In this document: piece by piece, positions 24,355-33,061 of the stretch
Numbering within the stretch: the stretch's first letter is position 1
Layout: every line of letters begins with the position of its first letter
DNA from: an uncultured Alphaproteobacteria bacterium
Lineage (GTDB): Bacteria > Pseudomonadota > Alphaproteobacteria > Rhodospirillales > Rhodospirillaceae
Reading direction: 5' to 3'
DNA length: 64,000 bases
NCBI GenBank assembly: GCA_900079695.1
Contig: LT599022.1
Coordinates: forward strand, 3,785,319-3,849,318
Made by a program: the position numbers and the translations under genes
Notes under the pieces: generated by a model
Databases searched by the model: none
What the model was told of the DNA's origin: nothing
The model's input: the letters and a program-made list of their open reading frames with translations, nothing else

Positions 24355-24837
24355 ATGAAAATCATCAAGTTTCTCGACGACTACTTCGAGATGTACGTAT
24401 GCATCGCGCTGATGTCGGCGATGACCCTGATCCTCGCGGTGCAGGTGTTCATGCGCTACGTGATGCAGGCTTCCCTGACCTGGTCGGAGGAACTCGCGCG
24501 CTACATCTTCGTCTGGCTGATCTATATGGGCATCAGCTACGGCGCCAAGATCATGAAGCACATCCGCATCGAGGCGGCGGTTCTGCTGCTGCCGGAGAAG
24601 GGGCAGCGTTACGTCGAGATCGTCGGCGACGTGCTGTTCCTCGCGTTCGCCTGCTTCATCGTCTACACCTCGTGGGGAATCGTGCAGAAGCAGCTGCTGC
24701 TCGGCCAGACCTCGCCCGCGATCCAGATGCCGATGTGGATGCTCTATTCCGCGCCGCTCGTCGGCTTCGGCCTCACCGCGCTCAGGCAGATCCAGGCGAT
24801 CGCCTATCGCGTCCGCCTGCTTGCCAAGGAGACCTGA
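24355..24837 (+). CDS. TRAP transporter small membrane subunit (DctQ), system 2
   Basis: A 160-residue, four-span DctQ protein. The start is ATG 24355, with GGGGG upstream, rather than the upstream in-frame GTG. Conserved DctQ residues appear in FMRYVMQASLTWSEELARY and FVWLIYMGISYGAKIMKHI. It works with DctM, whose gene starts 4 nt after this stop, and with the binding protein at 23242. Confidence 0.9.
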   Translation: MKIIKFLDDYFEMYVCIALMSAMTLILAVQVFMRYVMQASLTWSEELARYIFVWLIYMGISYGAKIMKHIRIEAAVLLLPEKGQRYVEIVGDVLFLAFACFIVYTSWGIVQKQLLLGQTSPAIQMPMWMLYSAPLVGFGLTALRQIQAIAYRVRLLAKET

Positions 24838-24841
24838 GCAA

Positions 24842-26125
24842 ATGGTCAGCGCGGTTCTTCTCGGAAGCCTCATTCTCTTCCTCGTGCTCGGCGTGCCGGT
24901 CGGCATCGCCATCGGCATCGCCTCGGCGGCGGCGCTGTTCGCGGGCGACACCCTCTCGCCCGGCTACGTCGCCCAGACCCTGGTGTCGAGCACCGATTCG
25001 TTCCCGATCATGGCGATTCCGCTGTTCATCCTCGCGGGCGAACTGATGGGCGCGGGCGGCGTGTCGCGGCGCATCCTCAACGTCGCGTCGGTGTTCTTCG
25101 GCCGCCTCGCGGGCGGCCTCGCGATCGTCACCGTGGTGGTATGCATGTTCTTCGCTGCGGTTTCGGGCTCCGGTCCGGCGACGGTCGCGGCGGTCGGCTC
25201 GATGGTGGTGCCGACGATGCTGAAGAAGGGCTATTCGAAGTCCTTCACCCTGGCGCTGATCGCCACCGCCGGGTCGATCGGCGTGATCATTCCGCCGTCG
25301 ATCCCGATGGTGATCTTCGGCGTCACCACCTCCACCTCGATCAGCTCGATGTTCCTCGGCGGGTTCGGCCCCGGACTCCTCATCGGGCTGTCGCTGATCG
25401 TCTACTGCCACTATGCGGCGGTGAAGAACGGCTGGCGCGGCGACGAGGAGGCGTTCTCCTGGCCGCACGCACGCGCCGCGCTCGCGGACGCGAAATGGGC
25501 GCTCCTCAACCCGGTGATCATTCTCGGCGGCATCTACGCCGGCATCTTCACCCCCACCGAGGCGGCGGCGGTGGCGGCGGTGTACGCGTTCGTCTGCGGC
25601 GTGTTCATCCACCGCGAACTCAGCCTGAAGACCCTGGTGGCGCCGATCGGGCAGGCGTGCTCGACCACCGGCACGACGATGGTGATCCTCGGCTGCGCCT
25701 CGGCGTTCACCCGCATCCTCACGATCGAGCAGATCCCGGCGATGATCACCGACTGGCTGATCGGCATCACCAGCAACGGCATCCTGATCCTGATGCTGAT
25801 CAACATCCTGCTGCTGATCGTCGGCTGCTTCATGGACACCACCCCGGCGATCCTGGTGCTGTCGCCGATCCTGATGCCGGTGGCGCTGTCGGTCGGCGTC
25901 GATCCGGTGCACTTCGGCATCATCATGGTGGTCAACCTCGCGATCGGCTTCATCACTCCGCCGCTCGGCATCGACCTGTTCGTCGCCGCGCGAATAGGAC
26001 AGGCGCCGCTCGAGGTGGTGACGCGCGGCATCATTCCGTTCATCGCGGTGATGATCGTCTGTCTGCTGCTGGTCACCTACGTGCCGCCGATCGCGCTGTT
26101 CCTGCCGCATCTGCTCGGCGGCTGA
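24842..26125 (+). CDS. TRAP transporter large membrane subunit (DctM), system 2
   Basis: A 427-residue, many-span DctM protein beginning at ATG 24842. Motifs are FILAGELMGAGGVSRRI, AVSGSGPATVAAVGSM, VIIPPSIPMVIFG and GFITPPLGIDLFVA; the paired PPS/PPLG loops are the substrate and sodium-site hairpins of the family. It is the last gene of the 20323-26125 run, which ends in a clear terminator. An IclR regulator follows. Confidence 0.92.
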   Translation: MVSAVLLGSLILFLVLGVPVGIAIGIASAAALFAGDTLSPGYVAQTLVSSTDSFPIMAIPLFILAGELMGAGGVSRRILNVASVFFGRLAGGLAIVTVVVCMFFAAVSGSGPATVAAVGSMVVPTMLKKGYSKSFTLALIATAGSIGVIIPPSIPMVIFGVTTSTSISSMFLGGFGPGLLIGLSLIVYCHYAAVKNGWRGDEEAFSWPHARAALADAKWALLNPVIILGGIYAGIFTPTEAAAVAAVYAFVCGVFIHRELSLKTLVAPIGQACSTTGTTMVILGCASAFTRILTIEQIPAMITDWLIGITSNGILILMLINILLLIVGCFMDTTPAILVLSPILMPVALSVGVDPVHFGIIMVVNLAIGFITPPLGIDLFVAARIGQAPLEVVTRGIIPFIAVMIVCLLLVTYVPPIALFLPHLLGG

Positions 26126-26147
26126 ACGAGTCGCATGCAACCTCGGA

Positions 26148-26175
26148 CGCCGCCCCCGCGAGGGGGCGGCGTTTT
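26148..26175 (+). terminator. Intrinsic terminator of the TRAP system 2 operon
   Basis: Perfect 10-bp stem CGCCGCCCCC/GGGGGCGGCG with a GCGA loop and TTTT. It lies 22 nt after the dctM stop. Confidence 0.88.
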
Positions 26176-26228
26176 GCGTTTCGGCGGCGCGCGGGTGGTG
26201 CGGAATCGCGCGTCGTCCCACCCGAATA

Positions 26229-26243
26229 TTCCAAATTATGGAA
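26229..26243. promoter_or_regulatory. Perfect palindrome TTCCA-N5-TGGAA upstream of the IclR gene
   Basis: Both 5-bp arms match exactly around AATTA. IclR-family proteins bind similar short palindromes, including TGGAA/TTCCA-type sites. It lies 14 nt upstream of the -35 element of the iclR-like gene, so it is probably the autoregulatory site. Confidence 0.6.
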
Positions 26244-26257
26244 CATGGAGTTTATAA

Positions 26258-26286
26258 TTGACACTCTTTTGGGCCATCCCTAACCT
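26258..26286 (+). promoter_or_regulatory. Sigma-70 type promoter of the IclR gene
   Basis: TTGACA at 26258-26263, a 17-nt spacer, then TAACCT at 26281-26286. A perfect TATAAT at 26253-26258 overlaps the -35 and could be a second promoter. Transcription would start about 35 nt before the ATG. Confidence 0.55.
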
Positions 26287-26327
26287 TCCTCCCCGGGGTG
26301 ATTCCGGTTCCGTGGGAGGACCTGGCG

Positions 26328-27140
26328 ATGGATCGAAATACCGCGCTCGCCGCCGACGCCGACAACGACCAACTCTCTGATTCGCAAAAGGTGATGGGCA
26401 CGCAGACGCTGGTGCGCGGGCTCGCGCTGCTGGAGTGCGTGGCCGACGGCGTCTCGTACGTGAAGGGGATATCCAGCCGTCTCGGCACCCGCCGCTCGAC
26501 CACCCACCGGATGCTGTCGAGCCTGGTGGCGGAGGGGTATCTGCACCACGTTCCCTACCGTGGCTACACCCTCGGGCCGCAGCTCATCCGCCTCGGCGCG
26601 CGCGCCCTCGAACAGCGCCCGGTGGTGGGGATCGCGCGGCCGCACCTCGAGGCGCTGGCGCGCCGCACCGCCGATACCGTCCACCTCGGCGTGCGCGACG
26701 GCAACCGCGTCCTCTATCTCGAAAAGATTCCCGGCGCGCGCGGCCTCGAAATGCGCTCGCGGATCGGCCAGCAGATGCCGCTCGCCCTCACCAGCCTCGG
26801 CAAGACGATGATGTTCGGGATGCCGCGCGAGAAGTGGCGCGAGCTTTACGACGAGGGCCTGACGATGGTGTCGGGCGACGCCCGGCCGCTGCGGTGGGAA
26901 GATTACGAGCCGCAGCTCGACGCCGCGCGGGTGCGGGGCTGGGCCTACGACTTCGAGGAGAACGAGCTCGGCGTGCGCTGCCTCGGCGCGCCGGTGCACG
27001 ACATCTCGGGCGCGATCATCGCCTCGATCAGCATCGCCAGCCCGGTGTTCTACATGAGCGAGGCGCGCATGGCCGAACTCGGCCCGGTGCTGCGCGCCAC
27101 CGCGGACACGATCTCGCGGGAACTGGGCTGGGGATCCTGA
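26328..27140 (+). CDS. IclR-family transcriptional regulator
   Basis: A 270-residue regulator starting at ATG 26328, with GGGAGG 8 nt upstream. Residues about 28-85 are the winged helix-turn-helix (TLVRGLALLECVADG, SSRLGTRRSTTHRMLSSLV). The rest is the IclR effector domain, with VRDGNRVLYLEKIPG and the ending EENELGVRCLGAPVHD-SGA. It follows the TRAP system 2 operon and precedes the KDPG aldolase gene by 17 nt. It is likely to sense a sugar acid such as 2-keto-3-deoxygluconate, as KdgR does, and to control this island; candidate sites are at 26229 and 18856. Confidence 0.9.
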   Translation: MDRNTALAADADNDQLSDSQKVMGTQTLVRGLALLECVADGVSYVKGISSRLGTRRSTTHRMLSSLVAEGYLHHVPYRGYTLGPQLIRLGARALEQRPVVGIARPHLEALARRTADTVHLGVRDGNRVLYLEKIPGARGLEMRSRIGQQMPLALTSLGKTMMFGMPREKWRELYDEGLTMVSGDARPLRWEDYEPQLDAARVRGWAYDFEENELGVRCLGAPVHDISGAIIASISIASPVFYMSEARMAELGPVLRATADTISRELGWGS

Positions 27141-27157
27141 GCAAAGGGAAGGAACGA

Positions 27158-27829
27158 ATGGCTGTCGATCGTATGACCGTCCTGTCGGCGATGATGGGGC
27201 AGGGGGTGATTCCGGTTTTCTACCATCCGGACGTCGAGGTCTGCACAAACGTCATCCAGGCGTGCGCCGACGGCGGCGCGAAGTGCATCGAGTTCACCAA
27301 TCGCGGCGACTTCGCCGACGAGGTGTTCCGTGCGCTCTCCCACCACTTCGCCAAGGCCGATCCGAGCGTGATCCTCGGCGCGGGGTCGATCGTCGACGCG
27401 CCGACCGCCGGGGCCTACATCCAGTCGGGCGCGCGCTTCGTCGTCGGGCCGCTGCTGAATCCGGACGTCGCCAAGGTCTGCAACCGCCGCAAGATCGCCT
27501 ACTGCCCGGGCTGCGGCACGCTGTCGGAGATCGGCCAGGCCGAGGAACTCGGCTGCGAGATCGTCAAGGTCTTCCCCGGCTCCACCATCGGCGGGCCGGA
27601 GTTCGTGAAGTCGGTCCTCGCGCCCTGCCCGTGGAGCAAGATCATGCCGACCGGCGGCGTCGACTGCACCGAGGAGTCCCTGACCGCGTGGTTCAAGGCG
27701 GGGGTGGTGTGCGTCGGCATGGGCAGCAACCTCGTCACCAAGGCGCTGCTGGAGGCCAAGGACTACGCCGGGATCGCCCGGCGCGTCGCCGACACCATCG
27801 CGCTGATCCACAAGATCCAGGGAAAGTAG
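27158..27829 (+). CDS. KDPG/2-keto-3-deoxy-phospho-sugar acid aldolase
   Basis: A 223-residue class I aldolase of the KDPG/KHG family, which splits 2-keto-3-deoxy-6-phosphogluconate into pyruvate and glyceraldehyde-3-phosphate. The Schiff-base Lys is in CEIVKVFPGS (about residue 148), the catalytic Glu in KCIEFTNRG (about 46), and the phosphate site in MPTGGVDCTEES. Start ATG 27158 has AAGGAA upstream. It is probably co-transcribed with the IclR gene and ends at a terminator. With kduI, kduD and kdgK it completes the pathway. The TNRGDFADEV part differs from E. coli Eda, so a KDPGal-type substrate is possible. Confidence 0.86.
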   Translation: MAVDRMTVLSAMMGQGVIPVFYHPDVEVCTNVIQACADGGAKCIEFTNRGDFADEVFRALSHHFAKADPSVILGAGSIVDAPTAGAYIQSGARFVVGPLLNPDVAKVCNRRKIAYCPGCGTLSEIGQAEELGCEIVKVFPGSTIGGPEFVKSVLAPCPWSKIMPTGGVDCTEESLTAWFKAGVVCVGMGSNLVTKALLEAKDYAGIARRVADTIALIHKIQGK

Positions 27830-27846
27830 AACTCCGGCATAAAAAA

Positions 27847-27871
27847 ACGGGGGCCGTTCGGCCCCCGTTTT
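27847..27871. terminator. Bidirectional intrinsic terminator
   Basis: Perfect 9-bp stem ACGGGGGCC/GGCCCCCGT with a GTTC loop, followed by T residues on the plus side and preceded by AAAAAA (a T-run on the minus strand). It serves both the aldolase and the convergent YhcH gene. Confidence 0.88.
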
Positions 27872-27889
27872 GCGTTTCGGCGCGCGCGT

Positions 27890-28363
27890 TCAGCGGCAGA
27901 GCGCGGCGCGGACCTTGACGATGATCTTGCGGATCGGTTCCGGGCCTTCCACCGCCACGCCCGGGCGGTGCGCCTCGGAGGGGAACAGCACGGCGAAGCT
28001 GCCGGGGGTCATCTCCAGCATCGTCTCGCCCTCGGCGGCGGTGTAGAACAGCAGGTCCTTTTCCGCCAGCGTGTCTTCCGACACCGTGTTGCGGCCGGTG
28101 TCGACGGCGACGCCGATGCGCTCGCGGCCGTGCACCAGCACCTGGATGTCGATGTAGTTGCGGTGGATCTCCGGCCGGGTCTCGGCGAACGGCTTGGTCG
28201 TCGTGTCGGAAACCATGACGAAGATGTCGTCGCCGTCGAGGGCGTACTTTTCCGCCGGGAGCGCCGCCAGGTCGGTCTTCGCGAGGTGCTCGACGGCGCG
28301 CTTGAGGGGCGCGGGCAGCCACGGCAGGGTGTCGCCGAGGGCGTTGAGGTTGCCGAATATCAT
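27890..28363 (-). CDS. YhcH/YjgK/YiaL (DUF386) family protein
   Basis: A 157-residue cupin-like protein of the usual DUF386 length. Family residues are in YALDGDDIFVMVSD, the EIHRNYIDIQVLVHGRE core (putative metal/sugar site) and FAVLFPSEAHRPG with its conserved Glu and His. Relatives include YhcH/NanQ, linked to sugar-acid or sialic-acid anomer conversion, and YiaL in 2,3-diketogulonate use. A TATAAT at 28417-28422 on this strand may be its promoter. It probably handles an anomer or isomer of the uronate intermediates in this island. Confidence 0.85.
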   Translation of the reverse strand: MIFGNLNALGDTLPWLPAPLKRAVEHLAKTDLAALPAEKYALDGDDIFVMVSDTTTKPFAETRPEIHRNYIDIQVLVHGRERIGVAVDTGRNTVSEDTLAEKDLLFYTAAEGETMLEMTPGSFAVLFPSEAHRPGVAVEGPEPIRKIIVKVRAALCR

Positions 28364-28416
28364 GATGCTCTCCCAGTACGGTTCGGGTGCCCCGGTCGGG
28401 GTCGTCGGTTGCCGGA

Positions 28417-28422
28417 ATTATA
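28417..28422 (-). promoter_or_regulatory. Perfect -10 box (TATAAT) upstream of the YhcH-family gene
   Basis: TATAAT on the minus strand, 54 nt before the start codon, inside otherwise GC-rich DNA. No good -35 at 17 nt, so it may need an activator. Confidence 0.4.
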
Positions 28423-28481
28423 CCCCGGCTTCAGGCGCTTGGGGCGTCCAAACCGCCCCCTGCACGCGGCTTTTTTTCCCA

Positions 28482-29594
28482 CTATTTGACAGCGTAGCGG
28501 TCGAAGGTCTCGGGCTTCAGGGTGGTGCCCGCGCCGGGAGCGGCGGGGGCGCGGTAGACGCCGTTTTCCACCACCACCGGGTCGACGAAGCAGCCGAGCG
28601 TCCAGGGGATGTACTCCAGCAGCGCGCAGGCCGGATGCGCCATCACCAGATGCAGTTGCGCCTGCATCATGTCGCCGTGGTGCGGCGTCACCGGCAGGTG
28701 GAACGCCTGACCGAGATCGGCGATCTGCCACACCGCCGAAAGGCCGCCGCAGCGGGTGGCGTCGGGCTGGAGGTAGTGCACCGCCCCCGCGAGCACGAAG
28801 GCGCGGAAGGAGTCGATTTCGTAGAGCAGTTCGCCGAGGGCGATCGGCGTGGTGATGGTCTCGGCGAGCCGGCGGTGGCCGTCGACGTCGTCGTGCCACA
28901 TCGGCTCCTCCAGCCAAGTGATGTCGAATTCGGCGAGGCGCGGCGCGTATTGCCGGGCGGTGGCGATGTCCCACTTGCCGTTGACGTCAACCATCAGCTT
29001 CGCGCCGTCGCCGATCGCCCTGCGCACCGCGGCGACGCGCCGCAGGTCCTCCTTCGGGTCGGGCTTGCCGATCTTCATCTTCACCGCGCCGAAGCCCTTC
29101 TCGAAGATCATCTCCTTGCAGTCGGCGACGAGTTCCGCCTCCGAGCGCACCAGCCAGCCGCAATCGGTGTTGTAGGCTTCCACCTTGGCGTCGGCCGCGC
29201 CGCCGAACAGCTTCCACAGCGGCTGCTCCGCCGCCTTCGCCTTGAGATCCCACAGCGCGATGTCGATCGCCGAGATCGCCATCTGCAGCAGGCCGCCGCG
29301 GCCGACCCAGATGTTGGTGGAGGACTTCGTCATCGCCGTATGCAGGGCGCGCACCTCGGCGGGGTCCTTGCCGATCAGCATCGGCCCGAACACCTCTGCG
29401 ATGATCGCGACGATCAGGCGGTCGGTGACGATGTCGGCATGGGTTCCGGTGTAGCCGGTGCCGAACACGCCTGCGTCGGTTTCGACGATCACCCCGGGCA
29501 TGCCCCAGTGGGTGATGGTGTGCGTCGAATCGCCGATCACCGATTTGCTCACCGGGACGTGGAGGATGAAGGGTTTGAGCGCGGTGATTTTCAT
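28482..29594 (-). CDS. Enolase-superfamily acid-sugar dehydratase (mandelate racemase/muconate lactonizing family)
   Basis: A 370-residue protein starting at ATG 29594 with GGAG 8-11 nt upstream. The catalytic pattern is mandelate-racemase type: a KxK pair in AVKMKIG (about residue 165), metal ligands Asp in LMVDVNGKW (about 197), Glu in WLEEPMW (about 223) and Glu in IALGELLYE (about 248), and the Asp-His pair QPDATRCGG and TPHHGDMM. Such enzymes dehydrate aldonates or aldarates to 2-keto-3-deoxy acids. This would feed kdgK and the aldolase at 27158. The substrate cannot be chosen from sequence alone. Confidence 0.86.
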   Translation of the reverse strand: MKITALKPFILHVPVSKSVIGDSTHTITHWGMPGVIVETDAGVFGTGYTGTHADIVTDRLIVAIIAEVFGPMLIGKDPAEVRALHTAMTKSSTNIWVGRGGLLQMAISAIDIALWDLKAKAAEQPLWKLFGGAADAKVEAYNTDCGWLVRSEAELVADCKEMIFEKGFGAVKMKIGKPDPKEDLRRVAAVRRAIGDGAKLMVDVNGKWDIATARQYAPRLAEFDITWLEEPMWHDDVDGHRRLAETITTPIALGELLYEIDSFRAFVLAGAVHYLQPDATRCGGLSAVWQIADLGQAFHLPVTPHHGDMMQAQLHLVMAHPACALLEYIPWTLGCFVDPVVVENGVYRAPAAPGAGTTLKPETFDRYAVK

Positions 29595-29668
29595 GATGGG
29601 GCTCCGGGGTTTCAGGGAGCCCGAGTGTAGCCGCCTGGGGGGCGGAAAGACTGTCTCCGGAACGACAA

Positions 29669-30373
29669 TCAGGGAGCGTCGGCGAGGCGTTCGAGAGCGG
29701 CGAGGTCGCGCACCCGGAGTGCGCCGTAGCCGAGTTCGATCCAGCCGCGTTTGCGCCATCGGGCGAGGCGGATGTTGACCGCCTGCCGGGTCGCGCCGCA
29801 GAGCGCGGCGATCTGTTCCTGGGTGAGACGGACCACCAGTTCGTCGTCGCCCGCACGCGTCGCCGCCCGGGCGAAGCTGAGAAGGCGCTTCGCCAGACGC
29901 GCGTCGAGGGACAGGAGGGTGGTGTCGGTGAGCATCGTGAAGGCGGTGCGCACCACCCGGCACAGCAGCAGCGCGAGGAAGCGGTAGAGCAGGGGGTAAC
30001 GGTCGAGAATCTCGGCGACGCGGTGCGGCGGCACCACCAGCAGGCAGGTGTCGGCGATCGTCACCGCGTCGTGGGTGCGGCCGCCGCCGTCGAGCACGCC
30101 GATCTCGCCGAACCAGTCGCCCGGCAGCAGGTGGCGGAACACGCATTCGCGCCCCTCGGTGGAGACCGAGCTGACCTTCACCGTTCCCGCCAGCACCGCG
30201 TAGAGGGCGTCGGAGCCGTCGCCGAAGTGGTGGATCGCCGCGCCTTCGGGCACGCGTTCCACCGTCGCCGCCGCCACCAGGGCGTCGGCGATCGCTTCCG
30301 GCAGGGCGCGGAACCAGGTGCCGCGCGCGAGCGCGGCGCGGATCGCGGCGGGATCGGCGAACGGGTCGTCCAC
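29669..30373 (-). CDS. Crp/Fnr-family transcriptional regulator
   Basis: A 234-residue regulator. Residues about 20-135 are the cyclic-nucleotide-binding fold (GDGSDALYAVLAGTVKVSS, LLPGDWFGEIGVLDGG). Residues about 165-225 are the Crp helix-turn-helix (LTQEQIAALCGATRQAVNI). There is no N-terminal cysteine cluster, so it is not an Fnr-type iron-sulphur sensor. It is divergent from the dehydrogenase at 30500 and probably controls it or the acid-sugar dehydratase downstream on the same strand. Confidence 0.9.
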   Translation of the reverse strand: MDDPFADPAAIRAALARGTWFRALPEAIADALVAAATVERVPEGAAIHHFGDGSDALYAVLAGTVKVSSVSTEGRECVFRHLLPGDWFGEIGVLDGGGRTHDAVTIADTCLLVVPPHRVAEILDRYPLLYRFLALLLCRVVRTAFTMLTDTTLLSLDARLAKRLLSFARAATRAGDDELVVRLTQEQIAALCGATRQAVNIRLARWRKRGWIELGYGALRVRDLAALERLADAP

Positions 30374-30499
30374 GGTGACTCCTGAAGACGTTCGGGCGGG
30401 ATCGGCGCGTCATTGTAGAGTTTTGATTTCCCTGCTTGTCAACCGGCGCGGAGGGTGCGATGCCGAAGGACCCGTTTTCCCCTCCCGAGGTTCCTCCCG

Positions 30500-31450
30500 A
30501 TGAGCCGCATCGCCGTCTGCGCCCCCCATTTCACCCGCGTGCCCCAGCTTCGCGACGAACTCCTCGCGGTCTATCCGGACGCCGACTTCAACGACGGCCT
30601 GCGCGATCTCGCGGGCGACGATCTGATCGCCTTCCTCCGGGGCCACGACCGCGCGGTGGCGGGCACCGAACTGTTCACCGACGCGGTGTTCGAGGCGGTG
30701 CCGGAACTGCGGCTGGTGGCGAAGATCGGCGTCGGGCTCGACAGTCTCGACCTCGACGCGATGATCCGCCGCGGCGTGCTGCTGGGCTGGACGCCGGGGG
30801 TCAACAAGCGCTCGGTGGCGGAACTCACGCTTGCCTACATCCTCACCGCGCTGCGCAAGGCGCAGGTCGTCAACCACGAGATGCGCGGCGGCGTCTGGCG
30901 GCGGCAGATCGGCCATACCCTGACCGGCAAGACCGTCGGCATCGTCGGCTGCGGTCAGATCGGCCAGGAGGTGGTGGAGCTGCTCGCGCCGTTCCGCTGC
31001 CGCCTGCTGGTCCACGACGTGCGCGCGTATCCCGAGTTCTACGCCGCCCACGACATCGCGGCGGTGGCGCTCGACGCGCTGCTGGCGGAGGCCGACGTCG
31101 TCACCCTCCACCTGCCGCTCAACGCCTCTTCGCGCAATCTCATCGGCGCCCGCGAACTCGGGCTGATGAAGCCCGAGGCGGTGCTGGTCAACCTCGCGCG
31201 CGGCGGCATCGTCGACGAGGCGGCGCTCAAGGAGGTGCTTCTGCGGCAGGCGATCGCGGGCGCGGCGTTCGACGTGTTCGCGTTGGAGCCGTGGCCCGAC
31301 CGCGAACTGCTGGCGTTGCCGAACCTGTGGGCGAGCACCCACATCGGCGCCAGCACCCACGAGGCGATTCTCGACATGGGCCGGGCCGTGATCCGCAACC
31401 TCGCCGATGCCCGCATTCCGGATCCCTCCTGGATTCCGGACTGGCGTTAG
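30500..31450 (+). CDS. D-2-hydroxyacid dehydrogenase (phosphoglycerate-dehydrogenase-like)
   Basis: A 316-residue enzyme; ATG 30500 has GAGG about 11 nt upstream. NAD motif GIVGCGQIGQE (about residue 148), catalytic Arg in NLARGGIVDE, Glu in FALEPWP and the His in STHIGAST, an unusual S-T-H context seen in several SerA-like paralogues. It lacks the ACT-type regulatory domain of true SerA. The gene lies alone between a Crp/Fnr gene and the MFS transporter of the next cluster, with 338 nt after it. Confidence 0.84.
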   Translation: MSRIAVCAPHFTRVPQLRDELLAVYPDADFNDGLRDLAGDDLIAFLRGHDRAVAGTELFTDAVFEAVPELRLVAKIGVGLDSLDLDAMIRRGVLLGWTPGVNKRSVAELTLAYILTALRKAQVVNHEMRGGVWRRQIGHTLTGKTVGIVGCGQIGQEVVELLAPFRCRLLVHDVRAYPEFYAAHDIAAVALDALLAEADVVTLHLPLNASSRNLIGARELGLMKPEAVLVNLARGGIVDEAALKEVLLRQAIAGAAFDVFALEPWPDRELLALPNLWASTHIGASTHEAILDMGRAVIRNLADARIPDPSWIPDWR

Positions 31451-31788
31451 GCGGCCTCCGCCTCACGGTTGAACGCCGTCCGGCGCGGCGATCCCGCTGA
31501 TTTTCAAACCTCATCCAACAATCCGGCGACCCGCGTTCGAAAAACGCGGGCGGAAACGTGCGCGGTTATGCTCTTCGCGTACAATCGCATGTGCCGAAGG
31601 GGCGTTCACCGATCCTGAAAGACATTGCCGAGTCAATGCATTGGCAGATGTGGCCCGGGGCGTTTCGGTACGATGCGGCGCGTCCGTGCGCGAGACGCCG
31701 CACGGATTGTGGGGAGAATTCGGAAAATTCCGCCGATGCGCCGGACCTACACTGATCGCGCTCGAACGCCATGGATTGGGAGGGAAGA
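31451..31788. promoter_or_regulatory. 338-nt intergenic region before the MFS-fdrA operon
   Basis: No gene. An 8-bp perfect hairpin, CCCGCGTT/AACGCGGG with a CGAAA loop (31530-31550), lies downstream of the dehydrogenase but lacks a T-run. The rest (about 31560-31770) is the likely promoter region of the oxamate-type operon. A TTGGCAG at about 31644 is not followed by a sigma-54 -12 element. Confidence 0.45.
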
Positions 31789-33060
31789 ATGAGCGATCGA
31801 ATTGCGATCTCCGATGCCGGGCCGGACCCGGCGAAGGTTGCCGAACCCCAGGCCGGGGCGCAGGCGGGGATTCCAGGCTGGTGGATCACCGTGTTCCTGT
31901 TTTGGCTCGGCTGGGTGTTCATGTACGCCGACCGGACCGTTCTCAGCCCGGTGATGAAGGATATCCAGGCCGAGTTCGGCCTGAGCGGTACCGAACTCGG
32001 CTTGGTCAGTTCGGTGTTCTTCCTGTCCTACGCGTTGTTGCAGATCCCCGCGGGCGTCCTCGGCGACCGCATCGGCCGCAAGAAGGTTCTGGTGCCGGGC
32101 TTCATCCTGTTCGGGGTGTTCACCGCGGTGACCGGCATGGTCAAGACGTTCGTGCAGCTGCTGGCCGCACGCGTCGTCACCGGCATCGGCGAGGGCACCT
32201 ACTACGGGCCGCAGTACGGCATTTCGTCGGAGCAGATTCCGCAGAAATTTCGGTCGCTCGGCAGCGCGATCATCAATTCCGGCATGGCCTTCGGCATCGC
32301 GCTCGGCCTGATGGCGTCGAGCTGGATCGCCTATAGCCTCGGCTTCGGCTGGCGTACGCCGTTCTACTTCGTCGCCGCGCTGACGATCGTTACCGGACTG
32401 CTGATCTGGTGTCTGGTGAAGGAGGCGCCGCGCCCGACCGCCGCTGCGGGTCAGTCGCAGGGCGGATCGTTCCGCGCGCTGATCGAGAACCGCAACCTGC
32501 TGCTCACCTACCTGATGGTGTTCTGCTCGCTGTTCGGCTTCTTCATGATCCTGACGTGGCTGCCTTACTACCTGCAGACCGAGCGCGGCATCTCCGGCAA
32601 GGACATCGGCAACATCTCCTCGCTCGTGGCGTGGGTGTCGATCCCCGGCGGACTCCTGTTCGCGCGGATCTCCGACAAGCTCGGCAAGCGCCGCCCGCTG
32701 GTGATCGTGCTGGTTCCGATCGCGGCGCTCAGCCTGGTGTCGATCGCGTTCCTGCAGGACGTGAACCAGATGATCGCGGCGATCTGCGTCTACGGCTTCT
32801 TCGGCAAGCTGGCGCTCGACCCGGTGCTGATCGCCAACGTCGCCGACAACGCCTCGAAGGAGTCCTACGGCACCGCCTTCGGCATCTTCAACTTCGTCGG
32901 CATGTCGTCCTCGATCCTCGCTCCGGTGATCGCGGGCCTGATCGCCGACATGACCGGCAGCCTCGCGGCGAACTTCTACATCTCGGCGGCGATCCTGCTC
33001 GTCGGCATGTTCGGGATGATGTTCATGAAGGACGTCGGCCCGTCCGGAAAGGAGGCGTGA
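31789..33060 (+). CDS. MFS transporter, anion:cation symporter type
   Basis: A 423-residue, 12-span MFS permease. ATG 31789 is chosen over ATG 31771 because GGGAGGG lies just before it. The first loop FMYADRTVLSPVMKDI and the following GDRIGRKKVL signature match the ACS family, which takes up organic and sugar acids. The gene ends 1 nt before fdrA, so it is the uptake part of that operon. By context its substrate may be an oxamate- or ureide-like carbamoyl acid; that is inference. Confidence 0.85.
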   Translation: MSDRIAISDAGPDPAKVAEPQAGAQAGIPGWWITVFLFWLGWVFMYADRTVLSPVMKDIQAEFGLSGTELGLVSSVFFLSYALLQIPAGVLGDRIGRKKVLVPGFILFGVFTAVTGMVKTFVQLLAARVVTGIGEGTYYGPQYGISSEQIPQKFRSLGSAIINSGMAFGIALGLMASSWIAYSLGFGWRTPFYFVAALTIVTGLLIWCLVKEAPRPTAAAGQSQGGSFRALIENRNLLLTYLMVFCSLFGFFMILTWLPYYLQTERGISGKDIGNISSLVAWVSIPGGLLFARISDKLGKRRPLVIVLVPIAALSLVSIAFLQDVNQMIAAICVYGFFGKLALDPVLIANVADNASKESYGTAFGIFNFVGMSSSILAPVIAGLIADMTGSLAANFYISAAILLVGMFGMMFMKDVGPSGKEA

Positions 33061-33061
33061 G

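Noticed and set aside
31640-31665. TTGGCAG near the MFS gene as a third sigma-54 promoter
   Set aside because: No TTGC element at the required distance (TGTGGCCC follows).
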